Positions 8,559-17,083 are shown, numbered from the stretch's first letter. The stretch is 64,000 nucleotides of DNA from Pseudogracilibacillus sp. (GCA_026169815.1 JAPFDT010000053.1:1-64000), one strand, 5' to 3'. Numbers and translations: made by a program. The notes: a model not told the origin generated them from the sequence alone.

Positions 8559-9425
8559 ATGAAAATTAATGTAAAACAGATAACAAAGTCATATAGAAAG
8601 AAAAAAGCGTTAAATAATGTTTCATTTAAATTAACGGAACCAAAAATATATGGATTATTAGGGAGAAATGGTGCAGGTAAAACAACTTTTATGGATATTT
8701 TAGCTGGATATCAATTACCCTCAAGTGGTGAAGTGATGGTAGATGGCAAAGATCCATTTGAAAATCGAGATATTTTAAAACATATTTGTCTGATTAAAGA
8801 AGGGGATAATTTTCAAAAAGATATGAACGTAAAACAAATTTTAAAATCATATCGTTTGATGTATCCAAATTGGGATCAAGAATTAGCTGATATGTTAGTA
8901 AAAGAATATAATTTACCAACAAAAAAACGAGTAAAGACATTTTCCAAAGGGATGTTATCAGCAGTAGGTGTTATTGTTGGGCTTGCAAGTAAGGCGCCGA
9001 TTACGATTTTTGATGAACCATATATTGGATTAGATGCCGCAGCACGAAAGAAGTTTTATGATATTTTATTAGAAGAATTTGAAATGGAACCGCGCACGAT
9101 TATTTTTTCTACTCATTTAATTGATGAAGTAAGTCTATTATTTGAGGAAATACTAATCTTGCAAGAAGGTAAACTGATATTACAAGAGGAAACGGAAAAG
9201 TTAAGGCAACAAACTTGTTCTGTGACCGGAGAAGTCGCCGAAGTAGAATCATTTATTGCAGATAAAGAGGTTATTAAAACGAAAAAGTTGGCTAATATGA
9301 TGACAGCGTTTATCTATGGAAATAGGCAAGAAGCAGAGAAATCATCACTCCAAGTAGACGGAGTACCGATTCAAGATTTAATGATTTATTTAACTGAAAA
9401 TCCGGAGGTGCAATTAGAATGGTAA
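8559..9425 (+). CDS. ABC transporter ATP-binding protein
   Basis: A 288-residue ATPase: Walker A GRNGAGKTT near residue 38, a degenerate signature FSKGM in place of LSGGQ, Walker B ITIFDEP near 150, and the switch His in STHLIDE. About 60 residues follow the nucleotide-binding domain, as in the YtrB/EcsA type. It starts four bases after the regulator and overlaps the next gene by seven bases, so translation is probably coupled. The partner membrane subunit is the next gene. Direction and substrate are not visible. Confidence 0.88.
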   Translation: MKINVKQITKSYRKKKALNNVSFKLTEPKIYGLLGRNGAGKTTFMDILAGYQLPSSGEVMVDGKDPFENRDILKHICLIKEGDNFQKDMNVKQILKSYRLMYPNWDQELADMLVKEYNLPTKKRVKTFSKGMLSAVGVIVGLASKAPITIFDEPYIGLDAAARKKFYDILLEEFEMEPRTIIFSTHLIDEVSLLFEEILILQEGKLILQEETEKLRQQTCSVTGEVAEVESFIADKEVIKTKKLANMMTAFIYGNRQEAEKSSLQVDGVPIQDLMIYLTENPEVQLEW

Positions 9426-10135
9426 CTGAATTAAAAGGTTCATTATATTATCTCTATTCGAACTTACGTTATTCTTTACTTGCTTTTTGGGCAGTGTTGA
9501 TGGCAGTGTTAGCTATTTCTGTTATTTCAGCGCTTTTAATCGAAGATAGTCATGTGTCATTTAATTTGCCTGCCCCAATGTATTTATTTGCCGCTATTTT
9601 TGGTTTTTGGATGGTGAAAAATACGATTCCCTATTTAATCAAAATGGGAGGAACGCGGAAAACGATTTTTCTAGCGATCGGCATCTTTGGTGTTAGCTTG
9701 TCCTTATTAAACGCAATATTAGCGAATGTAATTAGTAAGATTATTATGTCTGTTGATCAAAAGGGTATGTTGAATGGTGGTTTAACAGTTACAGAGAATG
9801 GAGAGGAACAATTTTTTAATCATATTAGTCAATTGATTAGTTATGATGGTTTAATTTCAAGAATTTACATTGATACGTCGATTTCGTTTATGATGTTTAG
9901 TTGTTTATTTATTGGAGGATTAATTTTTTACAAATACGGTATTATTGGAAGTACGATTGTTTCAGCAGTATTATTTCTAATCATTTTATACGCTGGAAAT
10001 GCAGGTTGGTTAGGAAGTTTCGCAAATTATATTTTTGAAAACTTTAGTATCGTTTTCTTTTATCAACTGTTCGGAGTTGGCGTAGTTGTATATCTCATTT
10101 CATTTTTATTTTTACGGAGATTGACATTACGTTAG
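9419..10135 (+). CDS. ABC transporter membrane subunit (putative)
   Basis: This 238-residue protein has about six hydrophobic segments and no other recognisable motif. It overlaps the ATPase gene by seven bases and ends at a terminator, so it should be the permease of the GntR-ATPase-permease module. It is much shorter than FtsX/MacB permeases and resembles the small integral subunits of YtrC/YtrD or YxlG type modules. No substrate can be suggested. Confidence 0.7.
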   Translation: MVTELKGSLYYLYSNLRYSLLAFWAVLMAVLAISVISALLIEDSHVSFNLPAPMYLFAAIFGFWMVKNTIPYLIKMGGTRKTIFLAIGIFGVSLSLLNAILANVISKIIMSVDQKGMLNGGLTVTENGEEQFFNHISQLISYDGLISRIYIDTSISFMMFSCLFIGGLIFYKYGIIGSTIVSAVLFLIILYAGNAGWLGSFANYIFENFSIVFFYQLFGVGVVVYLISFLFLRRLTLR

Positions 10136-10160
10136 GAAATATAGATATGAAAGGACTTGT

Positions 10161-10193
10161 AAAGCACTGTGATACTTATCCAGTGCTTTTTTG
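10161..10193 (+). terminator. Terminator of the GntR-ABC operon
   Basis: Stem aaagcactg / cagtgcttt, 11-base loop, run of T. Confidence 0.85.
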
Positions 10194-10287
10194 TTATGTC
10201 ATTTTATGTTACATTAAAGGTGAGGGAATTGTTTGAAAACTTCATTATCACCACTTTTAAAAACTGAATATATCTAGGAGGCATAAT

Positions 10288-10473
10288 ATGAGTAAAGATC
10301 ATGAAACTCCAGAAGAAAGAAGAGAGCGGTTGCGACAAGAGGAATTAAAACACCCATCAAGTAGTATCCACGGCAGTAATATGTCAGATTTAGTAGGTGG
10401 ATTAAATTGGAAAGTGACGGGTGTTATTATTGTCATTTTAATCATCATTTTATTGGTATTTTTAATTGGGTAA
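10288..10473 (+). CDS. Small single-pass membrane protein (DUF6366-like)
   Basis: Sixty-one residues: a charged N-terminal half beginning MSKDHETPEERRERLRQEEL and one C-terminal membrane helix (VTGVIIVILIIILLVFLIG). The ETPEERRERLRQEE opening resembles the small Bacillus DUF6366 proteins, though I cannot check this. A good AGGAGG site precedes ATG. It stands alone between two ABC modules. Role unknown. Confidence 0.7.
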   Translation: MSKDHETPEERRERLRQEELKHPSSSIHGSNMSDLVGGLNWKVTGVIIVILIIILLVFLIG

Positions 10474-10507
10474 AAGATGTACGATTAAAGTAGAACGACA
10501 GTATATG

Positions 10508-11281
10508 TTAAATTAGCTCTTTTCGTTGAAAAATAATAATCGAGACGGTAAGTAATAGTAAGATTAAACAGATGATGATGCCAACAGTTCCTAAAAGCGC
10601 ACCTGATACCTCAGAAGTCAGTAACATCTCGTTTAGATGAGCGGCTAACTGATTTGGGAACCATGTTAAACGATATCCTACTACTGCATTAATTCCACTT
10701 AAGCTAAACAAACTACCAATCGTACAAGCGACAACTAATCCTGCATTTTTACAAAACGTATTGAAAAAGATAGTAAGAGAAATAACAAAAATAAACCAAA
10801 CACTATAAAATGCGACTGTTAAAATAAATAACTGAATAGATAGTGAGCCGAATAATAGATTCGTATAATACCAACTCATACTTAAACTGACTAGTAATGA
10901 AATGATGGCAAGACTAATATAAGCAGCCCATTTTGCTGTTATATAATTTCGATAATCGATTGGTTTGGCAAGAATTAATTCAGTAATCCCTAATTGTCGT
11001 TCATTCGTAATCGTTCCCATAAAAATTAGGATTAAAATAAGTGCCCCGTACATACTTAATGATTCGATACTCATCATAAAAGCCGCTTCCGCTTTGACAG
11101 CTGGCATTTCTAAAATCGCACCATCAGGCATGTCACCCATATTTTCCAATATATAAGGGAGAAAATAATAAGATATTGGATCCATAATCGTCACAATCAT
11201 CATAACAAGTGGCACCCAAAGCCATTTTTTATTCCGCCAGTTTTCTAACATTTCTTTATTAAAAAGCGTCATCCACTGCAT
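10508..11281 (-). CDS. ABC transporter permease (YxlG/NosY-like)
   Basis: A 257-residue membrane protein with six predicted helices. It begins with an amphipathic MQWMTLFNKEMLENWRNKKW segment typical of ABC-2 permeases, and TNERQLGITELILAKPI matches the conserved cytoplasmic loop of that family. It overlaps the ATPase gene by one base (the shared A of the start and stop) and is the last gene of the minus-strand five-gene operon 13891-10508. The pairing with a YxlE-like protein and ATPase resembles the B. subtilis yxlE-yxlF-yxlG arrangement. Confidence 0.82.
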   Translation of the reverse strand: MQWMTLFNKEMLENWRNKKWLWVPLVMMIVTIMDPISYYFLPYILENMGDMPDGAILEMPAVKAEAAFMMSIESLSMYGALILILIFMGTITNERQLGITELILAKPIDYRNYITAKWAAYISLAIISLLVSLSMSWYYTNLLFGSLSIQLFILTVAFYSVWFIFVISLTIFFNTFCKNAGLVVACTIGSLFSLSGINAVVGYRLTWFPNQLAAHLNEMLLTSEVSGALLGTVGIIICLILLLLTVSIIIFQRKELI

Positions 11282-12183
11282 TATTGCTGCACCGCCTTCA
11301 TAAATAAGTCTTCTAATGATGTACGATTAATGATAAAACTAGTTAACTCCCAAGCAAAATCTCGCACACTTTCTAAAATTTCTTTCCGCGCATCTGTTAT
11401 ATCTGTAACAGTTAAGTGAAGTGTCTGACGAATGATTTGCACGTCCGTAACAGTCGATAACTGAAGTAATGCATTTTTATATTTTGTTATATCCCCATCG
11501 AATGTTAATTCTATTTTTGTTGTTTGATATTTTTTTCTTAATGTATGAATAGAATCTGCTTCAATCACTTTACCTTCATGTAAGACAATAACATCATCAC
11601 TTACTTCATCTGCATCTGATAAAATATGCGTCGAAAACAGTACTGTCATGTCCGTTTTTAATGAATCAAGCAAATCAAGTACTTCACGTCGTCCTAGTGG
11701 ATCAAGTGCTGAGACAGGTTCGTCTAATAAAAGTAGCATGGGGCGATGAATAATTGCTTGAGCAATACCTAGTCGCTGTTTCATACCTCCTGAATACGTC
11801 CTAATAGGTTTATGTTTGGCATTATCTATGCCAACTCGAATTAATAAGTCATTTGTTCGTATCATCGCTTCCTTTGGTGGAATGCCAGCTAGTTTGGCGC
11901 TATATATAAGAAATTCTTCACCTGTCATCCAGCTATGAAAAACAGGATGTTGTGGTAAATAACCAATGAGCGAACGAATGTCTTTTTCTTCTGTAGAAAA
12001 GTGACATTGACCAGCAGTCGGTTTAATTAAGCCAATTAAAATACGAATTAATGTTGTTTTTCCGGCACCATTAGGTCCAATTAAAGCAATACAATTACCT
12101 TTTGTTAAGGAAAAGGAAACATTGTGTAAAACATCTGTTGAGCCATATGATTTTGTAACATTTTTTACAGTAGCGATTGTCAT
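11281..12183 (-). CDS. ABC transporter ATP-binding protein (YxlF-like)
   Basis: A 300-residue ATPase with Walker A GPNGAGKTT near residue 37, signature YSGGMKQRLGIAQAI near 130, Walker B LLLLDEPVSALDP and switch STHILSD. A C-terminal extension of about 80 residues is typical of ABC-2 exporters. Its stop overlaps the start of the permease gene, and it starts immediately after the PLDc_N-like gene. It energises the exporter with the downstream permease. Confidence 0.9.
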   Translation of the reverse strand: MTIATVKNVTKSYGSTDVLHNVSFSLTKGNCIALIGPNGAGKTTLIRILIGLIKPTAGQCHFSTEEKDIRSLIGYLPQHPVFHSWMTGEEFLIYSAKLAGIPPKEAMIRTNDLLIRVGIDNAKHKPIRTYSGGMKQRLGIAQAIIHRPMLLLLDEPVSALDPLGRREVLDLLDSLKTDMTVLFSTHILSDADEVSDDVIVLHEGKVIEADSIHTLRKKYQTTKIELTFDGDITKYKNALLQLSTVTDVQIIRQTLHLTVTDITDARKEILESVRDFAWELTSFIINRTSLEDLFMKAVQQ

Positions 12184-12387
12184 TTAATCATGCTTCCTTC
12201 CTACAACAAAGTAAATAATCGGTCCCAATGTTGTGACGAATATTATAATGAGCGTCCACATCCATTTTGGACCAAGGGTGTTTTCTCTTTTTATTAAATC
12301 AATTAATGCGACAATGACTAAGATGAACTGAATGATAATTAATGGGACTAACAATTGAAATAAATTTAAATCATTAAAAGCTTCCAT
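12184..12387 (-). CDS. Small PLDc_N-domain membrane protein (YxlE-like)
   Basis: Sixty-seven residues with two membrane helices and the PLDc_N signature: a first helix, KRENTLGPKWMWTLIII, then TTLGPIIYFVVGRK. This domain is found alone in YxlE, a small partner of the yxlFG ABC system that in B. subtilis belongs to the sigma-Y operon. A GGAG-type site precedes ATG. It sits between a DUF1648 protein and the ABC ATPase. Confidence 0.85.
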   Translation of the reverse strand: MEAFNDLNLFQLLVPLIIIQFILVIVALIDLIKRENTLGPKWMWTLIIIFVTTLGPIIYFVVGRKHD

Positions 12388-12405
12388 AACATAGTCTCCT
12401 TTCGA

Positions 12406-13500
12406 TTAAATGAATAATAGTAATAAGGGAAGTAAGGCAACTGCTAAAATACTAAGTAATAAAATCCACGATAGCGGTCTTGCCCAATTATTCGTCCACC
12501 CAACGCCAAATCGTTTTTCAATAAAAATAGCTGGATCATTTTTATTAAAATAAAATTGTCCTAATTTCCAATATTCGTCTTCATCACGATCAATAACATT
12601 GTTATTCATATTTTTCTGTACTTTAATACGACTTCCACCTTGCCCAGTTATAACAGAAAGCACAAATGTGCCGATTAAAATAAATCCAATTATCGTAAAA
12701 ATGACGATATCCTCATATTGGATAAGTTCGGGATAAATAAATGTTGATTGAATAAATAGCAGAAGCATAATCGTCAATGTCCCACTTATTAACATAAATA
12801 TGGACCATCTTCTCCGGAATAAAACAATTTGCCGTTTTGATAGGTCTGGATTCTCGGCACTTACTTGTTGCTTTGATACCGACATCATATAGTTAATAAA
12901 CATAAACAACCCAAGCATAACAAGTTGCAAGGCAGGCATTATTAATAAGGAACCAATTGATTTGTCTGTATAAGTAATCTTTCCGCCCATATCCGTATGC
13001 ATAGGAATTTGCTCTGGAATATTGTTATAGAGATAAAACGTTATAAAAAATGTGCCACAAATAACTAAGAAAGGGATGATAAACCAAGCAAAGGATACGA
13101 CTAGCTTTTCCTCACGAAAACTAGTATCAATGACAACTGTTTGTTGCTTTGATTCTAACCAATTTTCATGCGCTTTTATTATTTTCATTTTACGATGAAA
13201 TGGTAAATAAACGAGAAAACCTCCTGATAAATATACGAAAAGACCAACAATGTAACTAATGTATAATGTTTTTGTATTAAAGTTAATACCTATCAAAACG
13301 AGTACCAAACTAACAATAACTAATAATAAAAGTACAATTGTTGCATAATTTTTTCGCATTTTTTTAAGATCAGTTCGATAATAATAATCGGCAGGAATCG
13401 AGACACCAAAGCTTTCCGTTTTCCTCGTTACAAAGGGGATAAATGCAAGAAATCCTAAACTGAGAAAAACAATGCTTATTAATATATAGTCACTACTCAT
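12406..13500 (-). CDS. DUF1648/DUF5808 membrane protein
   Basis: A 364-residue multi-pass protein. The DUF1648 part shows the hallmark NNIPEQIPMHTDMGGK (bacterial immunity/SdpI-like region) near residue 165, and the C terminus carries a DUF5808-like DEDEYWKLGQFYFNKNDPAIF... stretch, whose motif ends in FGVGWTNNWA. Such proteins often lie beside a small GntR regulator. ATG at 13500 has GAAGGAGG eight bases upstream and overlaps the end of the GntR gene; an upstream TTG would bury that site. A role in envelope protection or as a sensor is only suggested by the SdpI-related domain. Confidence 0.8.
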   Translation of the reverse strand: MSSDYILISIVFLSLGFLAFIPFVTRKTESFGVSIPADYYYRTDLKKMRKNYATIVLLLLVIVSLVLVLIGINFNTKTLYISYIVGLFVYLSGGFLVYLPFHRKMKIIKAHENWLESKQQTVVIDTSFREEKLVVSFAWFIIPFLVICGTFFITFYLYNNIPEQIPMHTDMGGKITYTDKSIGSLLIMPALQLVMLGLFMFINYMMSVSKQQVSAENPDLSKRQIVLFRRRWSIFMLISGTLTIMLLLFIQSTFIYPELIQYEDIVIFTIIGFILIGTFVLSVITGQGGSRIKVQKNMNNNVIDRDEDEYWKLGQFYFNKNDPAIFIEKRFGVGWTNNWARPLSWILLLSILAVALLPLLLLFI

Positions 13501-13891
13501 TTGATTTTCCTCCTTCAAGTAATTCTTCGTAAATTGCTTCTACTATTGTGAAATAACTTTCTTTATCAATCCCACGACATAATGAATCCGCAATGGTGGG
13601 TCGTAAGCTCATTTTTAATTTCTGTTTATATTGTTCATCAGCTTTTGGCGCTCCATCTGGATTGATAACAACTCCACGTTGACGATGAATTAACACAAAG
13701 CCTTCTTGTTTTAATTGTTGGTAGGCTTTATTTACTGTATGTAAGTTAATACCGATATCACTAGCTAACGCACGTACTGATGGTAGGCGATCACCAGGTT
13801 TTAATTCTTTTTTAGCAATCCCAATTATAATCTCATCTTTTAACTGTTCATAAATAGGAATATCTGTTTCAAAATCTAATTGAATGAACAT
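13493..13891 (-). CDS. GntR-family regulator, short YhcF/YtrA type
   Basis: A 132-residue repressor with winged helix (DIPIYEQLKDEIIIGIAKKEL, PSVRALASDIGINLHTVNKAYQQLKQEGFV) and a short C-terminal helical tail without a large ligand domain. First gene of the minus-strand operon; its last eight bases overlap the next gene's start. A perfect inverted repeat operator lies just upstream (13919-13941). It likely autoregulates the DUF1648-YxlE-YxlF-YxlG operon. Confidence 0.9.
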   Translation of the reverse strand: MFIQLDFETDIPIYEQLKDEIIIGIAKKELKPGDRLPSVRALASDIGINLHTVNKAYQQLKQEGFVLIHRQRGVVINPDGAPKADEQYKQKLKMSLRPTIADSLCRGIDKESYFTIVEAIYEELLEGGKSNE

Positions 13892-13918
13892 GACTATCTC
13901 CTCGTTTACTTGTAATGT

Positions 13919-13941
13919 TTGTTATATATATAGTATAACAA
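13919..13941 (-). promoter_or_regulatory. Inverted-repeat operator of the second GntR operon
   Basis: TTGTTATA-N7-TATAACAA, a perfect 8-bp inverted repeat located 28 bases upstream of the gntR start, over the probable promoter (TATACT-like sequences). The form is typical for short GntR regulators. Confidence 0.7.
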
Positions 13942-14028
13942 GAATTGAAAAATGTAAATATAAGATTGCAAAAATGTTACAAAGTACGTTATAGTAAAAT
14001 AGATACTATGAAAGGGGTTTTTGAAATA

Positions 14029-14946
14029 ATGAGTAACTTATTGAGAAAAGCTACACTATTTATTGCAGTCCTTAGTTTAGTATTATTGGCTGCGTGTGGT
14101 GACAGTAATGAGAAAGAGGAATCTACTGAAGAGGAAGACATAAATTACAGTGAAGCAGTAGATTACACAATCATCGGTATTGAACCAGGGGCAGGAATTT
14201 CTGTCACAACAGAAAAAGCAATGGAAGAGTATGATGAATTGTCTGGTTGGGATGTTGAATTATCATCAACAGCTGCCATGATGTCAGAGTTAGAAAAAGC
14301 AATGGACAAAGAAGAGCCAATTGTAATTACAGGATGGAATCCACATTGGATGTTTGCACAGTATCCTGACATGAAATATTTGGATGATCCTAAGGAAGTT
14401 TATGGTGGGGAAGAAGGCATTCATTCACTAGCTAAACTTGGTTTAGAAGATGAAAAGCCAGAAGCTTATCAAATTCTTGAACAGTTTTCTTGGGAAGTAG
14501 AAGATATGGAAAGTATTATGAATGAATCAAATGAAACAGGAGAAGAAATCGAAACTATCGCCGCCCAATGGGTGGAAGATAATGACGATAAAGTAGCTGA
14601 ATGGATTGATGGTGTGGATGAGGTGGATGGAACTAAAGTTGAATTAGCAGCCACTCCATGGGATTCAGAGCGAGCTTCTTCAGCGGTTGTAAAAGAAGCA
14701 ATGGAACAAAAAGGTTTTGATGTGACTGTTACACCAGTTGATGTTGCAGTTGTGTTTGAATCTCTAGCTAACGGTGATGTAGATGGAACAGTAGCTGCTT
14801 GGTTACCATACACACACAAAGATTTCCATGAGAGTTACCAAGATGATTATACTGATCTAGGAGCAAACTTAATGGGAGCTAAAATTGGACTAGTTGTTCC
14901 TGAATATATGGATATTGATTCTATAGAAGATTTACAAGCGAAATAA
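14029..14946 (+). CDS. opuAC: Glycine betaine/proline-betaine binding lipoprotein (OpuAC type), orphan
   Basis: An extracytoplasmic osmoprotectant-binding lipoprotein, 305 residues. The signal ends at lipobox LLAAC (Cys23). The order of lobes matches B. subtilis OpuAC: IIGIEPGAGI first, GWNPHW near the middle, then ATPWDSERASS and AAWLPYTHKD. This is the circularly permuted order relative to E. coli ProX. The aromatic residues in GWNPHW, PWDSE and AAWLP correspond to the betaine box. No OpuAA ATPase or OpuAB permease adjoins it, so it must work with a transporter elsewhere or act as an extra receptor. Start is ATG after AAAGGGG; an in-frame upstream ATG would precede the signal peptide with a non-signal sequence. 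Confidence 0.85.
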   Translation: MSNLLRKATLFIAVLSLVLLAACGDSNEKEESTEEEDINYSEAVDYTIIGIEPGAGISVTTEKAMEEYDELSGWDVELSSTAAMMSELEKAMDKEEPIVITGWNPHWMFAQYPDMKYLDDPKEVYGGEEGIHSLAKLGLEDEKPEAYQILEQFSWEVEDMESIMNESNETGEEIETIAAQWVEDNDDKVAEWIDGVDEVDGTKVELAATPWDSERASSAVVKEAMEQKGFDVTVTPVDVAVVFESLANGDVDGTVAAWLPYTHKDFHESYQDDYTDLGANLMGAKIGLVVPEYMDIDSIEDLQAK

Positions 14947-14971
14947 ATTGATTAATCATCTATTGAAATGA

Positions 14972-15012
14972 GAAAAGAGATAATAAACGAATGTGTTTAT
15001 TATCTCTTTTTT
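14972..15012. terminator. Bidirectional terminator between opuAC and the acetyltransferase gene
   Basis: Stem gaaaagagataataaac / gtttattatctctttttt with a 5-base loop. T-rich on both strands, so it can serve the converging genes. Confidence 0.85.
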
Positions 15013-15032
15013 GATGGATAAAATTATCTATA

Positions 15033-15590
15033 TTAAGAAACAATTTCACTTGAAAACGAATGACTAGGAGCAAAGCATGAATAAGCATGAAAGTGGTCTT
15101 TCGAAATAACGAATAAATCATATACTTCAGCTTGTTCGTTGATTGCTTCATAAACTTCTAATGCTATTTCCTGACCATTTGAAATGTAAGGTAGTTTTGC
15201 TATAGCAGCTTTCGAGCGTGAATTTGTTTTTCTGATTTTTATAAAAATATATTCAATAGCAGTAGTTGAAAAAATCTCTGTAAAAAATTGCTCTTTAGCA
15301 AGTTTATTATATCCTTTGCCAAAATACGGTTGCCCAAGCCAAGTAGCTAAGAAACCAGCATTTTGTTCGATATCAAATAGACTGATTGTGCCAATTGGTT
15401 GTTCATATTCATCGAGAATCGTTCGTGAAATAACTTTTCCTTCTGTCTCAAGAGCAATTAATTCATTTGTTTTAAAATAAAAATCATCCACACAGTTTGT
15501 TAAATTACGAATGTATGGCGCTACTTCTGGATGCATTGCTAATTCGAATAATGTTTTTGTTTCTTGAATATCCCGTTTTTTAAGCATCAT
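15033..15590 (-). CDS. GNAT acetyltransferase (RimJ/RimL type)
   Basis: A 185-residue GNAT-fold protein: ISRTILDEYEQPIGTISLF for the central strands, AGFLATWLGQPYFGKGYNKLAKEQF for the acetyl-CoA loop region (a divergent Q/RxxGxG/A), and a weak C-terminal YDLFVISKDHF. The acceptor is unknown. The first ATG of an ATGATG pair at 15590 follows AAAGGAGGG; the preceding in-frame ATG at 15617 lies upstream of this site. Its leader contains the structured RNA at 15606-15790 with no terminator between them, so the RNA may be its 5' untranslated region. Confidence 0.75.
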   Translation of the reverse strand: MMLKKRDIQETKTLFELAMHPEVAPYIRNLTNCVDDFYFKTNELIALETEGKVISRTILDEYEQPIGTISLFDIEQNAGFLATWLGQPYFGKGYNKLAKEQFFTEIFSTTAIEYIFIKIRKTNSRSKAAIAKLPYISNGQEIALEVYEAINEQAEVYDLFVISKDHFHAYSCFAPSHSFSSEIVS

Positions 15591-15605
15591 AAAAAACACC
15601 CTCCT

Positions 15606-15790
15606 TTGAGTAATCATTTCGCAAATGCAGAGGCGAAAGTTAAAGGTTGGGTGCCTAAATAAAGCAAGAAAGCAATATGGTGGGCACCCACGAATTTAAG
15701 TTAAACGGACAACGAAAATTCGGGGTCGGAATCGAACCGACTAGAACCAGGTAACCCTGGTGGCGCACCATTTGCCTTCCCTATTTTATG
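15606..15790 (-). ncRNA. Structured RNA with a tRNA-like T-arm, possibly a cis-regulatory leader
   Basis: Read on the minus strand, this intergenic region is GC-richer than its surroundings and folds. A closing stem pairs GCAAATG (15775-15769) with CATTTGC (15627-15621). Hairpin ACCAGG-GTTA-CCTGGT is at 15761-15746. A canonical T-arm follows, GTCGG-TTCGATT-CCGAC, at 15741-15725. Then come CGAATTT/AAATTCG, and GGGTGCC (15688-15682)/GGCACCC around a pyrimidine-rich loop. TGGTG-CGC-CACCA can form as an alternative to the first hairpin. A TGTTAGAAT extended -10 or a TATACA box lies upstream. No acceptor stem or CCA fits, so it is not a tRNA. It ends next to the acetyltransferase ribosome site. 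Candidates: a leader regulator or an independent RNA; the family is not recognised. Confidence 0.65.
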
Positions 15791-15874
15791 TGATGTATAA
15801 TCGTTTATTCTGCTTTTTAATTCTAACATAAAACAGATGAATTTGGGAAGAGTTTTTTTGAAAAAAATTAGGAT

Positions 15875-16063
15875 TTATTTATCTTCTTTTTTCATCGTTT
15901 GTGCAAGAAAGAAACAGACAATTCCAAGTAAAATAAACGAGATAGAAGCATAGCTATAATCTGTGTCACTAGCGTAAAAGAATATACCTATACCGGACAA
16001 AATAAATAAGATTGCTAGTACGATATTTAGTTTTCCAAATGTTGTTAAAGAACGAATCATCAT
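15875..16063 (-). CDS. Small two-helix membrane protein
   Basis: Sixty-two residues with two membrane helices (LNIVLAILFILSGIGIFFY and SISFILLGIVCFFLAQTM) separated by a short acidic loop DTDYSY. GGAGTGA precedes ATG. It lies between yfhF and the structured RNA, on the same strand as both. I do not recognise a family. Confidence 0.6.
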   Translation of the reverse strand: MMIRSLTTFGKLNIVLAILFILSGIGIFFYASDTDYSYASISFILLGIVCFFLAQTMKKEDK

Positions 16064-16078
16064 TCACTCCAATCCCCA

Positions 16079-16116
16079 TAAAAAACACTCTGTATTCAAA
16101 GCGAATAAGAGTGTTC
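16079..16116 (-). terminator. yfhF terminator
   Basis: On the minus strand AACACTCT ... AGAGTGTT followed by TTTT, seven bases after the yfhF stop. Confidence 0.8.
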
Positions 16117-16122
16117 ATAAGT

Positions 16123-17013
16123 TTATTTATAGATCGATTCTAATGCGTCTTCGATGTAACGATAGCGGAAAGTATAACCTGTATCTTTTGCTTTTTGTGG
16201 TAATACATATTGTCCTTTTGTAATTAATTGACTCATTTCACCTAAGGCTAATTTCATTGCAGCATCAGGTAGATCAACTATAGCTGGACGTGATAATTGT
16301 TTTGCGAGTATGTTACTAAATTCTTTGTATTGTACTGGTTTTGGTGCTGTCACATTAATTGGGCCATGCACAGATTCGTTTCTTAATGCATGTAATAATA
16401 GATTAATGCAGTCATGAATATGAATCCATGAAATATATTGTTCACCATCTCCAACTTTACCACCGAGACCGAAGCGGAAAGGTAATGCCATCATAGGTAA
16501 TGCACCTTCATCTTTATCTAAGACTAAGCCGAACCGAGCATAAATTGTCCGAATGTTTAAATCTTCAGCAGTATGAGCGGCACTTTCCCATTTTGCACTT
16601 ACTTTTGCTAAAAAGTCGTCACCTGGAGTTTCTGTTTTTTCTGTGTAAATAGCATCATTATTTGCTCCGTAATATCCGATAGCAGAAGCAGTAATAAATG
16701 TATCTGGTTTTGTTTCCATTTTCATTAAAATGTTCATTAACTTCTCTGTAGCTAGTAATCTACTATCAACGATTTCGGCTTTTTTATCTTCAGTCCAATA
16801 GCCGAATAATGGCTCTCCCGCTAGATTGACCATTGTATGGATAAATGGCAAGCGGCTAATTGGATAATCATAACTAATATAGGAAATATTCGTCGTATCT
16901 GTGTGCGTTTTAGGTGAACGGGTTAGGACGTATATGTGGTGATCTTGTTCTGATAATGCTTCAACAAATCGAGAACCAATAAACCCTGTTCCACCAGTCA
17001 TTAATATATTCAT
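16123..17013 (-). CDS. yfhF: SDR-family epimerase YfhF (TIGR01777/DUF1731)
   Basis: A 296-residue extended short-chain dehydrogenase with N-terminal Rossmann motif TGGTGFIGS, the NLAGEPLFGYWTEDKK motif of the TIGR01777 group, the YYG catalytic region (SAIGYYGAN), and the C-terminal DUF1731 domain beginning near VQYKEFSNILAKQLSRP. Substrate unknown; E. coli YfcH is a relative. The second of two close ATGs (17013) is preferred because GAGGAG lies nine bases upstream of it but only three from the first. Divergent neighbour recX, as in B. subtilis. Confidence 0.92.
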   Translation of the reverse strand: MNILMTGGTGFIGSRFVEALSEQDHHIYVLTRSPKTHTDTTNISYISYDYPISRLPFIHTMVNLAGEPLFGYWTEDKKAEIVDSRLLATEKLMNILMKMETKPDTFITASAIGYYGANNDAIYTEKTETPGDDFLAKVSAKWESAAHTAEDLNIRTIYARFGLVLDKDEGALPMMALPFRFGLGGKVGDGEQYISWIHIHDCINLLLHALRNESVHGPINVTAPKPVQYKEFSNILAKQLSRPAIVDLPDAAMKLALGEMSQLITKGQYVLPQKAKDTGYTFRYRYIEDALESIYK

Positions 17014-17083
17014 GTTCATCTTCTCCTCACTGTGACAACATCAAGTCTACATTCATGTTAAGATATAAAGAGAGGTGAGTCAA

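Noticed and set aside
15721..15780. A tRNA gene on the minus strand
   Set aside because: The T-arm is perfect, but there is no acceptor stem, D-arm or anticodon arm in the right order, and no CCA or Pro/Gly-type end fits.
15606..15790. T-box riboswitch
   Set aside because: The T-box sequence (UGGNACCGCG-like) and terminator/antiterminator pair are absent; the downstream gene is an acetyltransferase rather than a tRNA-related gene.
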